Assembly: GCA_947629775.1 (NCBI GenBank)
Contig: CANRFA010000002.1
Coordinates: forward strand, 106,338-170,337
DNA length: 64,000 nucleotides
Direction: 5' to 3'
Source: an uncultured Oscillospiraceae bacterium
GTDB lineage: Bacteria; Bacillota; Clostridia; Oscillospirales; Oscillospiraceae
Positions 25,323-33,255 of this stretch are shown here, piece after piece (within the stretch, counting starts at the first letter, position 1; every line of letters starts with the position of its first letter). Made by a program: the position numbers and the translations under genes. The notes below the pieces were generated by a model. The model worked only from the letters and a program-made list of their open reading frames with translations, was not told the DNA's origin and did no database searches.

Positions 25323-26698
25323 GAGGAGAAAACGGCCCGTCGGGAAGATGGGGTGTTCCGTCCGGAGGACTCCAGGGTGCGCAGGTCCAGGCGGGCGATG
25401 AGCCCCCAGAGAATCACCACTCCGATCCAGCCCAGACCGCTGGCCAGGGCCACGGCGGGGAGACCCAGGACAGGGGCAAGCAGGGCGGAGAGAAGAACCC
25501 GCAGCGTGATGTGGCAGGTGGTGCCAAGGACGGGGATGTTGACCAGACCCCGGCCCTGGAAGTATCCGGAGAGCCCGCTGCCCAGGAAGTTGAACAGGTA
25601 GAAGGAGGCCACCAGACGCAGGTATCCCAGAGCAGGAGCCATGCCCTCCGCTCCCTGGGCGGGAAAAACAAGCGTCAGACAGGGATGGGCGAAGAGGACC
25701 ATGACAAGGGAAATGGCGATGCCGAAGGCTCCCAGTTGAAGCAGTGCGGTGCGGAAGCCGGCGCGGACGCGTTCGGGCCGACCCGCTCCCGTGTTCTGGC
25801 CGATGAACAGGGAGACGGCGGTACAGCCGCTGCTTCCGAAGGAGTTGGCAAAGCCCTCCACCCGGGATGCGGCGGTAAACGCGGAGATGGAGGCTTCCCC
25901 CAGGGTATTGACTGTCCGCTGTACCAGCAGCTTTCCGATATACAGACTGGCCATGTGCAGGGCGGAGACGGCGCTGAACCAGGCGGTACGGCGCAGAAGG
26001 GGCAGGTCCAGGACCATATCTGCCCGGTGGAACATGAGGGAAGGGAAGCGCCTTGCCAGATACCGGAGGCAGAGCCCCGCTGCCAGGGCCTGGGCCAGGA
26101 CTGTGGCGAGGGCGGCACCGGCGGTGCCCAGCCGAAAGCCGGCCACAAAGAGGAGATCCAGCCCCAGATTGACGCCCATGGAGAGCATCAGGAACCGGAG
26201 GGCGGAGCGGGTGTTGCCTACGGCCCGGAGCACGGAGGAGCCCAGATGGAAGCCGAAAGCGGCGGGAAATCCCAGGAAGATGAGGCGCAGATAAGCAGTG
26301 GCGTGGAAGCGGAGGGTGTCGGGGGTCCGCAGGGCGGTGAGAAGCGGAGAAAGGGCCAGCAGTCCAAGGGCCGCCATGGCGAGAGAGATCAGACTGCCGA
26401 AGAGTGCGGTGAGGAAAAAGTCCCGGCGGAAGGAGGGCAGATCCTCCGCCCCATAGAACTGGGAGAGAAGCACGCCGGCTCCGGCGCAGCCTCCGCTGAT
26501 GAGGAAGAGAAAGAGATCCATGACAGCGCCGGAGACTCCCACGGCGGCGAAGGCGCTCTCGCCTACTGCCCGTCCGACAATGACGGCGTCGATGGTGTTG
26601 TAGAACTGTTGGAGCACATTGCCTGCCAGCAGAGGGATCGCCAGGGCGATCAGCCGGGGCCCGATGGCCCCCTGGGTCAGAGGGGATGTGGAGGACAT
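25319..26698 (-). CDS. MATE-family multidrug/organic cation exporter
   Basis: A 459-residue inner-membrane protein with 12 hydrophobic segments in two homologous halves. Family signatures are LAIPLLAGNVLQQFYNTIDAVIVGR at residues 17-41 and the matching second-half start near residue 235 (FSAVSALHMASLYIGKLLV). It exports drugs or cationic metabolites using a sodium or proton gradient. AAAGGCGG precedes the ATG. It is divergent from a LysR gene with a shared AT-rich dyad, so LysR control is likely. Confidence 0.92.
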   Translation of the reverse strand: MSSTSPLTQGAIGPRLIALAIPLLAGNVLQQFYNTIDAVIVGRAVGESAFAAVGVSGAVMDLFLFLISGGCAGAGVLLSQFYGAEDLPSFRRDFFLTALFGSLISLAMAALGLLALSPLLTALRTPDTLRFHATAYLRLIFLGFPAAFGFHLGSSVLRAVGNTRSALRFLMLSMGVNLGLDLLFVAGFRLGTAGAALATVLAQALAAGLCLRYLARRFPSLMFHRADMVLDLPLLRRTAWFSAVSALHMASLYIGKLLVQRTVNTLGEASISAFTAASRVEGFANSFGSSGCTAVSLFIGQNTGAGRPERVRAGFRTALLQLGAFGIAISLVMVLFAHPCLTLVFPAQGAEGMAPALGYLRLVASFYLFNFLGSGLSGYFQGRGLVNIPVLGTTCHITLRVLLSALLAPVLGLPAVALASGLGWIGVVILWGLIARLDLRTLESSGRNTPSSRRAVFSS

Positions 26699-26774
26699 GG
26701 GAATCCGCCTTTCCTGTTTGGTGCCTGCAGGATAGCACGAAATAAAGCTCTTGTAAAATGCCGATTTCCGCCGT

Positions 26775-26800
26775 AAAATATAAGGGAATTCTGATATTTT
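26775..26800. promoter_or_regulatory. Inverted repeat between MATE and LysR genes
   Basis: AAAATAT (26775-26781) and ATATTTT (26794-26800) with a 12-nt spacer; the core fits the T-N11-A LysR box. It lies in the 131-nt divergent gap. Confidence 0.55.
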
Positions 26801-26829
26801 CCCCTGGGAACCAGAGAGGAGGCAGGGAG

Positions 26830-27759
26830 ATGACCGAACTGGAGCTTGAGGTCTTCCTGGCGGTAGCGGGAAGCGGAAGTCTGTCTGCGGCGGCCCAGGG
26901 GCTGCACATTACCCAGCCGGCGGTGAGCCGGCACATCCGGGCGCTGGAGGAGGAGCTGGACTGCACGTTGCTGGTTCGGGGCCGGGGCGTACGGCGGGTG
27001 GAGCTGACGGAGCAGGGACGGGACTTCATTGAAGTGGCGCGCCGCTGGCAGCAGGTGTGGCGGGAGGCCCGGGAAGTGACCGCCCGGGGCCGGGAGCGGC
27101 GCCTCAGCGTGGCCTCCGTGGGCAGCGTCAGCACATCTCTGCTGCCCGCCGTATTCCGTACCTTTCTGGAAGAGGACGGGCGTCGGACCCTTTCATTCCA
27201 CAGCGCCCATTCCTCGGAGGCATATCCCATGGTGGCGGACGGCGTGGCGGATCTGGCCTTTGTCACGGACCACATGTACCATCCCCAGGTGGAGGCCGCT
27301 CCGGCCTTCCGCCAGAGCATGGTGCTGCTGGCGGGGCGGGAGAGCGGACTGGGGGAACGGGTGCATCCGTCCCAGCTGGATCCCGGAAAGGAGTTGCGCC
27401 TTCCCTGGTATCCGGAGTATGATCTGTGGCACACCGGGTGGTTCAGCGGCGCGGCCCGGCCCCGGGCGGTGCTGGACCAGATGTCTCTGCTGGAGGAGTT
27501 CCTCCGCTGGGAGAACTGGGGGGACAGCTGGGTGATTGCTCCGACCCTGGTGGCGGAACGGCTTCAGGAACGGACGGAGGTGACGGTCCATCTTCTGGAG
27601 GAGGGGCCGCCGGATGAGATCATCTGGTACCTGCTGCGGCGCAGGCGGAAGCCGGAGCTCATCCGGGCCTTCCTGAACTGCCTGGAGCGGGAACTGGCGC
27701 GACGCGACGGGACGGAGTCCCTCCTGGGGAAGGAGGGCAGCGGTCCGCTTTCCCCTTGA
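26830..27759 (+). CDS. LysR-family transcriptional regulator
   Basis: A 309-residue LysR protein. The winged helix is in residues 1-60 (GSGSLSAAAQGLHITQPAVS), and the effector domain from residue 90 is of the CynR/CysB-like set. The ATG at 26830 is preceded by AGAGGAGG. It is divergent from the MATE exporter, and its last bases overlap the promoter of the chromate-type transporter pair. The target is most likely the MATE gene and itself. Confidence 0.88.
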   Translation: MTELELEVFLAVAGSGSLSAAAQGLHITQPAVSRHIRALEEELDCTLLVRGRGVRRVELTEQGRDFIEVARRWQQVWREAREVTARGRERRLSVASVGSVSTSLLPAVFRTFLEEDGRRTLSFHSAHSSEAYPMVADGVADLAFVTDHMYHPQVEAAPAFRQSMVLLAGRESGLGERVHPSQLDPGKELRLPWYPEYDLWHTGWFSGAARPRAVLDQMSLLEEFLRWENWGDSWVIAPTLVAERLQERTEVTVHLLEEGPPDEIIWYLLRRRRKPELIRAFLNCLERELARRDGTESLLGKEGSGPLSP

Positions 27760-27784
27760 CGGAGCGGGGGCTCTTTGGTATAGT
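27756..27784 (+). promoter_or_regulatory. Promoter of the chromate-type transporter pair
   Basis: TTGACG (27756-27761), a 17-nt spacer and TATAGT (27779-27784). It begins within the last codon of the LysR gene. Confidence 0.75.
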
Positions 27785-27857
27785 GGGGGCGAAAAACCGG
27801 ACAGCGGTCCGTATGGGGGCCGAAAGGGTCCTCACAGAAAGGAAAGTGGACGGAAAC

Positions 27858-28460
27858 TTGAACATTTATCTGGATCTGTTCCTCACCTTTGCCAAGGTGG
27901 GGGTGTGCACCTTCGGTGGCGGCTACGCCATGCTCCCCATTCTCCAGAGAGAAGTGGTGGAGAAGAAGGGCTGGGCCACCGACGAGGAACTGACGGACTA
28001 CTTCGCCATCGGGCAGTGCACGCCGGGCATCATCGCCGTCAACACGGCCACCTTCGTAGGACATAAGTACAAGGGGAAACCGGGCGGTGTCCTGGCCACG
28101 CTGGGCGTGGTTTTCCCCTCCCTGATCATCATCACCATCATCGCCGCCTTTCTCAGCAACTTCGCGGACATCCCGGCGGTCCAGCACGCTCTGGCGGGCG
28201 TCAATGCCTGCGTGGTGGCCCTGATTGCCTCCAGTGTGCAGAAGCTGGCGAAGTCCAACGTGAAGAACCGTCCCTCCTGGTGCATCTGCCTGTGCGTGCT
28301 GCTGCTGGCAGCCATCGGGACCTTTGTCCCCTTCCCCGAGGATCAGGTCTGGGGTCAGGTGCTGGATACCGTGCTCTCTCCGGCGGTGCTCATTGTGCTG
28401 GCCGGCGTGGCGGGTTTTCTGCTCTGGGGCAGAACGGAACAGGGAGGTGACCGGACATGA
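27858..28460 (+). CDS. Chromate transporter-type half protein (first half)
   Basis: A protein of about 200 residues, the N-terminal half of the two-domain ChrA family: FAKVGVCTFGGGYAMLPIL near residue 10 and IGQCTPGIIAVNTATFVG near residue 48 are the family's conserved stretches. About six hydrophobic segments follow. Split ChrA pairs (CHR short chain) work as heterodimers. In anaerobes without chromate stress they may carry sulfate-like anions; the substrate is unproven. I chose TTG at 27858. GTG at 27846 and ATG at 27813 are in frame but poorly spaced from AAAGGA. Confidence 0.85.
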   Translation: MNIYLDLFLTFAKVGVCTFGGGYAMLPILQREVVEKKGWATDEELTDYFAIGQCTPGIIAVNTATFVGHKYKGKPGGVLATLGVVFPSLIIITIIAAFLSNFADIPAVQHALAGVNACVVALIASSVQKLAKSNVKNRPSWCICLCVLLLAAIGTFVPFPEDQVWGQVLDTVLSPAVLIVLAGVAGFLLWGRTEQGGDRT

Positions 28461-29044
28461 TCTTCCTGCGTCTGTTCTTCGAGTTTTTCAAAACCGGTCT
28501 TTTCGCTGTAGGCGGAGGCCTGGCTACCATCCCCTTCCTCCACGACATGGGGGCCTCCACCGGGTGGTTCACCAACGCGGATCTGACCACCATGATCGCG
28601 GTCTCGGAGTCCACCCCGGGTCCCATGGGGGTCAACATGGCCACCTATGTGGGATTCCACATTGCCGGGATCCCCGGCGCGGTGATCGCTACCCTGGGCC
28701 TCATCACCCCTTCCGTGATCGTCATCCTCATCATTGCCGGCTTCCTGCAGAAGTTCCGGCAGTCCAGGACGGTGGACGCGGTCTTCAAAGGCCTGCGTCC
28801 TGCCTCCACCGCCCTCATTGCCATTGCGGGCCTCAGCGTGGCGAAGAGCATCTTTCTCTTTCACGAGCGTGGTCATGCTCTTCCGGACGGAACCGGCGTG
28901 CCGGTGGTGGATGTGATCTACGTGCCCGCCATCGTGCTGGCCGTGGTTGTCTTTGCTTGCATGCAGAATAAGAAGCTGAAAAAGCTCCACCCCATTGTCT
29001 TTATCGGCATTTCCGCCGTGATCGGCGTCCTCCTGCAGCTCTGA
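28457..29044 (+). CDS. Chromate transporter-type half protein (second half)
   Basis: A 195-residue membrane protein corresponding to the C-terminal half of ChrA: FEFFKTGLFAVGGGLATIPFL and VSESTPGPMGVNMATYVGF mirror the first half. It starts 4 nt inside the first gene (ATGA), so the two halves are made together in equal amounts. A strong terminator follows at 29061. Confidence 0.88.
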   Translation: MIFLRLFFEFFKTGLFAVGGGLATIPFLHDMGASTGWFTNADLTTMIAVSESTPGPMGVNMATYVGFHIAGIPGAVIATLGLITPSVIVILIIAGFLQKFRQSRTVDAVFKGLRPASTALIAIAGLSVAKSIFLFHERGHALPDGTGVPVVDVIYVPAIVLAVVVFACMQNKKLKKLHPIVFIGISAVIGVLLQL

Positions 29045-29060
29045 AGCGGGAGAAAGCGAA

Positions 29061-29096
29061 AAACCGCCCCGGGATTCTCGGATCCCGGGGCGGTTT
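29061..29096. terminator. Strong bidirectional terminator
   Basis: AAACCGCCCCGGGAT (29061-29075) pairs with ATCCCGGGGCGGTTT (29082-29096), a perfect 15-bp stem with A and T runs on each side. It separates the chromate-type pair from the convergent sigma-factor operon. Confidence 0.9.
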
Positions 29097-29123
29097 CTTC
29101 GATTTTGCAGGGGAACTGGCCGC

Positions 29124-29822
29124 TTACGCCTGGGGGCGGACCTGGGGGACCGTACGGAAGGCGTACACACAGTAGTTATCGTTCCCCCAGCGGGCGCTGA
29201 TTTCATAGACGAACGCTCCATCTCCCAGGGGCAGGAGCGTAAAGCCATCGGAACAGTCCACAGGAACTTCTTCGCTCCAGAGACCGTTCAGATCAGACCG
29301 GCCCAGGTCCTCGCTTTTCCAGCGGTGGGCGGTCACGGAGTCCGGGGGACAATTGCCAAAGTCCAGGGTAAATGCGGGCGCAAGGCCGCCCGGGGAGGTG
29401 CCCTCTGCAGCCGGAGGCAGAGTTCCGGCTGGAAAGGCGGTATAGAGGACAGCGTCCAGGGATTCCATCTGCATGGGTTGGACCCCGCAGGCGATCCGGG
29501 AAGATTCCATACCGTCCGGCAGGACAGTGGTCCAGGCGTAGGTGAACGTGGTTGCCTGTACCCGGTCTGCGTCATACTGATTGCGGACGATGAGCGCGGG
29601 AGGCTCAGTCAGGGAAGAGGGGTCTGTCCGGGAGGTGGATTCGTTGGATGCGGGGGTCTGGGCCTCCGTCTGAGCCGATCCGGTTTGCGTTCCGGGGGCA
29701 GGTTCCGGGAGAGCGCTCTGAGACGCGGAAGAACCCGGGTCCGGAACGGGAGCGGCAGTCCGGGCAGGAAGAGCGAGGACGCCCAGTGTCAGGGCTGCGG
29801 CCAGCAGAAGAGACAGTTTCAT
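29124..29822 (-). CDS. Secreted protein of the ECF sigma operon (232 residues)
   Basis: A signal peptide (MKLSLLLAAALTLGVLALPARTA) is followed by a low-complexity Pro/Ser/Thr/Gln-rich linker to about residue 75. A globular domain of about 150 residues follows that I do not recognise. AAAAAGGAG precedes the ATG. The signal peptide and 60 nt of upstream DNA nearly repeat those of the next gene upstream, although the mature domain is different. This is the last gene of the sigma operon; it is exported and perhaps a target or co-sensor of the sigma pathway. Confidence 0.72.
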   Translation of the reverse strand: MKLSLLLAAALTLGVLALPARTAAPVPDPGSSASQSALPEPAPGTQTGSAQTEAQTPASNESTSRTDPSSLTEPPALIVRNQYDADRVQATTFTYAWTTVLPDGMESSRIACGVQPMQMESLDAVLYTAFPAGTLPPAAEGTSPGGLAPAFTLDFGNCPPDSVTAHRWKSEDLGRSDLNGLWSEEVPVDCSDGFTLLPLGDGAFVYEISARWGNDNYCVYAFRTVPQVRPQA

Positions 29823-29870
29823 GTCTGGTTCACTCCTTTTTCACTTTTGTTCGGATAATAACAGGGGAGG

Positions 29871-31124
29871 TCAGGTGTTCAGGGTGGCTTCCACCAGACT
29901 CCATACATACTCCGCCGTAACGCCGGAGCAGTCGTAGCTGACCAGGGTGCCGTCCGGGTGCAGGACGCCGAAGCTGAACCACAGTCCGCCGGTATCCTTG
30001 GGATTGGCCCGGGCCTCCACGATGGCGAGGCTCATGTCCTCCGCCCGGAAGACGGGGTGCCCGATGGTTTCCTGATACGCTTCCGGCACGGTTTCCGCCC
30101 AGGGAATCTCATAGAGGCGCAGGTCATAGGCGGCCGGATTTGCGGCGTCCGTTACCTCCCAGACGGTGTCGCCCTCCGGCAGCTGCACATGGATCTGGAT
30201 ATCGTCATAGCCCCGGCTCCAGCGGACAGTGAGGGTGTGCTCGTTGCCCTCCTGGTATGTGAGATGTCCGGAAAAGTCCCCGTAGCCGGCGGGGTCCTCT
30301 GCGGGCAGGAAGGGGGCGAATGCGCTCTCCTGCCGGGCCTCCGTCAGCGAGGCGAAGTCCGCGCTGCGCCAGGCGGGCACATGCTCCGCCTTACGCAGAG
30401 CATCCAGGGAGAGAGGACAGTCCTCATACGTCATCCAGTTGGCGAAGAGTACGGCCAGATGGCAGGCAGCATCCAGGTCCGTCTTGCCTGCAGAGGCTCC
30501 CCGGGCGGTAAAGAGGGCTCCCGCCTGGCGGGTGACCAGTTCCACGGTTGCGCAGGGGACATCCGGGTCGCTCCAGCCGGTAACCTTTACGCTCCGGAGC
30601 TCCGTGACGGCGGCATCCGGGTACCGGCCGCAGCCGAGAGGGGCCTTTTCGGGGGCCAGAGAGAGGGAGAAGGAGACGGTGTCCCGCAGGCCGGTCAGAT
30701 CAACCTGGATCAGGTTGCCTCCGGCATCGTAGAGAGCGCTGCCGGAGAGCGTGCATCCATCCCAGCCCAGCAGCCAGGGGAAGGAAGCGCCTTCCGAAGC
30801 AAAGAGACCGGCGATCCGGGAGGAGGTCAGGGGGACAGAGAAGGATCCCTCCTGGAGCATGGGAAGACCGCAAACTTCCGGCGTATTGCGGATATCCGGC
30901 AAGGCCACATAGGGAATCATGGGCCATTGGACAGTTCCTTCCGTCTGAATGGGCACCATAAAGGAGGTGTCCGTATTCGTGGCCGGAGTCTGAGGGGTGG
31001 AATTGGAGCTGTCCGGGGCGGCAGTCTGAGCCGCAGGCGGAGTCTGGACAGGTGTGGCAGTGCGGGCGGGCAGCGCAAGAGATGTCAGGGCCACTGCTGC
31101 GGCCAGCAGAAGAGACAGTTTCAT
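29871..31124 (-). CDS. Secreted paralogue of the anti-sigma-like protein (417 residues)
   Basis: Signal peptide MKLSLLLAAAVALTSLALPA, a short linker, then a domain of about 340 residues that parallels the extracellular part of the upstream 480-residue protein. Shared runs include FPWLLGWDGCTLSGSALYDA and PAGYGDFSGHLTYQEGNEHT. The last 130 residues are almost identical, as is the DNA. It lacks the cytoplasmic and transmembrane parts, so it is a freely secreted version of the sensor domain. It could compete for or present the same ligand; no enzyme motif is seen. AAAAAGGAG precedes the ATG. Confidence 0.75.
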   Translation of the reverse strand: MKLSLLLAAAVALTSLALPARTATPVQTPPAAQTAAPDSSNSTPQTPATNTDTSFMVPIQTEGTVQWPMIPYVALPDIRNTPEVCGLPMLQEGSFSVPLTSSRIAGLFASEGASFPWLLGWDGCTLSGSALYDAGGNLIQVDLTGLRDTVSFSLSLAPEKAPLGCGRYPDAAVTELRSVKVTGWSDPDVPCATVELVTRQAGALFTARGASAGKTDLDAACHLAVLFANWMTYEDCPLSLDALRKAEHVPAWRSADFASLTEARQESAFAPFLPAEDPAGYGDFSGHLTYQEGNEHTLTVRWSRGYDDIQIHVQLPEGDTVWEVTDAANPAAYDLRLYEIPWAETVPEAYQETIGHPVFRAEDMSLAIVEARANPKDTGGLWFSFGVLHPDGTLVSYDCSGVTAEYVWSLVEATLNT

Positions 31125-31172
31125 GTCTGGTTCACTCCTTTTTCATTTTTGTTCGGATCATGACAGGGAAGG

Positions 31173-32615
31173 TCAGGCGTTCAGGGTGGCTTCCACCAGA
31201 CTCCACACATACTCCGCCGTAACGCCGGAGCAGTCGTAGCTGACCAGGGTGCCGTCCGGGTGCAGGACGCCGAAGCTGAACCACAGTCCGCCGGTATCCT
31301 TGGGATTGGCCCGGGCCTCCACGATGGCGAGGCTCATGTCCTCCGTCCGGAAGACGGGGTGCCCGATGGAACTCTGATACGCTTCCGGCACGGTCTCCGC
31401 CCAGGGAATTTCGTAGAGGCGCAGATCGTAAGCGGCGGGATTTGAGGCGTCTGTTACCTCCCAGATGGTATCGCCCTCCGGCAGGGATACGAAGACATGT
31501 ACGTCGTCGTAGCCCCGGCTCCAGCGGACGGTGAGGGTGTGCTCATTGCCCTCCTGATAGGTCAGATGCCCGGAAAAGTCCCCATAGCCGGCGGGGTCCT
31601 CTGTGGGCAGGAAGGGAGCGAAGGCGCTCTCCTGCCTGGCCGCCGCCAGCGAGATGAAGTCCGCGCTGCGCCAGGCGGGCACATGATCCGCCCGGAGCAG
31701 AGCATCCAGGGTGAGAGGGCAGTCCTCGTACGTCATCCAGCTGGCGAAGAGTACGGCCAGCTGGCAGGCGTTCTCCAGGCTGTTTTCCCCGCCGGAATCC
31801 GTATTTGCGACGAAGCGGGCTCCCACCTGATGGGCCATCAGCTCCACGCCTGCGCAGAAAAGTTCCCGGTTGCTCCAGCCGGTGACCTCTACCCCCTGAA
31901 GCTCCGTGACGGCGGCGTCCGTGTACCGGCCGCAGCCGAAGGGCATTTTGCCGGGAGCCAGCTCCAGCGAGAAGGTGTCTGTTTCCCGCTTTCCGGTGAG
32001 ACTGACCTGGATCAGGTTGCCTCCGGCGTCATAGAGGGCGCTGCCGGAGAGGGAACAGCCGTTCCAGCCCAGCAGCCAGGGAAAGGAAGTGCCTTCCGGG
32101 GCGAAGATGGCAGAGATCTGCGCTGCGGTCAGTTTTGTGGAAAAGGATCCCTCTCCCAGAGATAAGTTGGGGTCGGCCTGCAGAGACTGACTGACGTCCG
32201 GAAGAGCAACAGCGGGGATCGTGGGCCAGCTGCCTGCTCCTTCCGCCGGAGCGGGAACAAGGAAGGCAGAGTCCGCTCCGTCCTGGATATCCGACTGAGA
32301 CTGGATATCCAGGCCCTGCCCGGAGCTGTCCGTGGTGGGATTCTGTTCTGAGACAGAGGCAGAGCCGGCAGGATCAGATTCCGGAGCAGAGGCAGAGCCA
32401 GGATCACCGGATCCGCCGGGACCCGTCAGCGTACCGGGCAGGATCGCCCACAGCCCCAGGCCGGCGCAGAGCAGGCAGCAGGCGGCCAGTGCGGCGGGTT
32501 TCTTCCAGGAGGGCGGTTTCCGGCGGACAGGTCCCTCCCGGGCCAGGGCCATCAGCCTGGCGTGGCCGGTTTTCGAGATGGATTGCCGGTCCATATATAT
32601 CTGATAGCGGTTCAA
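31173..32615 (-). CDS. Anti-sigma-factor-like single-pass membrane protein (480 residues)
   Basis: A 45-residue basic cytoplasmic part (MNRYQIYMDRQSISKTGHAR) leads to one transmembrane helix (ALAACCLLCAGLGLWAI). An acidic Ser/Pro-rich linker follows, then an extracellular domain of about 350 residues shared with the next gene. The layout (short cytoplasmic segment, one helix, external sensor, 12 nt behind an ECF sigma gene) is that of an anti-sigma factor, and the N-terminal pattern resembles anti-sigma proteins of Clostridia. No zinc-binding HxxxCxxC motif is present, so it is not a ZAS-type anti-sigma factor. Confidence 0.75.
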   Translation of the reverse strand: MNRYQIYMDRQSISKTGHARLMALAREGPVRRKPPSWKKPAALAACCLLCAGLGLWAILPGTLTGPGGSGDPGSASAPESDPAGSASVSEQNPTTDSSGQGLDIQSQSDIQDGADSAFLVPAPAEGAGSWPTIPAVALPDVSQSLQADPNLSLGEGSFSTKLTAAQISAIFAPEGTSFPWLLGWNGCSLSGSALYDAGGNLIQVSLTGKRETDTFSLELAPGKMPFGCGRYTDAAVTELQGVEVTGWSNRELFCAGVELMAHQVGARFVANTDSGGENSLENACQLAVLFASWMTYEDCPLTLDALLRADHVPAWRSADFISLAAARQESAFAPFLPTEDPAGYGDFSGHLTYQEGNEHTLTVRWSRGYDDVHVFVSLPEGDTIWEVTDASNPAAYDLRLYEIPWAETVPEAYQSSIGHPVFRTEDMSLAIVEARANPKDTGGLWFSFGVLHPDGTLVSYDCSGVTAEYVWSLVEATLNA

Positions 32616-32627
32616 GAGATACTCCTT

Positions 32628-33113
32628 TCATGGACCGTCCTGTTGGGACGGGTCGTCCATCAGCCGGCGCAGCTTCTTCCGGGCCCGGGTGAGGCGGGAG
32701 CGGACGGTGCCGGGGCGCAGCCGGAGCATGCGGGCGATCTCGTCCGTGGACCAGCCCTCGTAGTAAAACAGGTGAATCACGGTGCGGTCCTCCGGCGGCA
32801 GGGAGTACAGTTCTTCCAGGTCCTCCCGCTCCTCCGGTCCGGAGACGGACAGGGTGTCCGGGAGAGGAACCGTTCTGCGCCAGGCGAGCCGCAGGCGGCT
32901 GCGGCAGCCGTTGACCAGGACCCGGGTCAGCCAGGCGCCGGGGCTGTCTGGATGCGCCGGAGCTTTTTCCAGGTACGTGAGAAATGCGTCCTGGACGGCA
33001 TCTTCTGCCTCGTGGGGATCTCCCAGGATGGCGAGAGCCGTCCGGTAGAGGCGGTTTTCGTGTTCGTTTACCAGGGCCTCCCAATCCACCGGCCGGCTGG
33101 AGTCAAAGGCCAT
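32628..33113 (-). CDS. ECF-type RNA polymerase sigma factor
   Basis: A 161-residue sigma-70 family protein of the extracytoplasmic-function class. Region 2 is in residues 15-75 (NRLYRTALAILGDPHEAEDAVQDAFLTYL is split here by region 2.1/2.2). Region 4 is in residues 105-155 (EIARMLRLRPGTVRSRLTRA). GGGAGG precedes the ATG at 33113. The following gene is the probable anti-sigma protein. The short gap to divergent hemW (142 nt) holds GGAACA- and CGTC-like elements but I cannot fix a promoter. Confidence 0.93.
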   Translation of the reverse strand: MAFDSSRPVDWEALVNEHENRLYRTALAILGDPHEAEDAVQDAFLTYLEKAPAHPDSPGAWLTRVLVNGCRSRLRLAWRRTVPLPDTLSVSGPEEREDLEELYSLPPEDRTVIHLFYYEGWSTDEIARMLRLRPGTVRSRLTRARKKLRRLMDDPSQQDGP

Positions 33114-33255
33114 TGCGCGCTCGCCTCCCTTCTGCTTATTATGACGCATCAGCCCCTCGGATTGCTGCGGGAAGAAAGTGAAATTTTTCTGTTCCCTTTC
33201 CGGGGGTTTCGGGTTATAATGACTCGAACGAACCTGTACCCAAGGAGGACGTCCC

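Noticed and set aside
29124..33113. Toxin-antitoxin or polymorphic toxin module
   Set aside because: The sigma factor and single-pass protein explain the layout better; no nuclease or immunity-type motif was seen.
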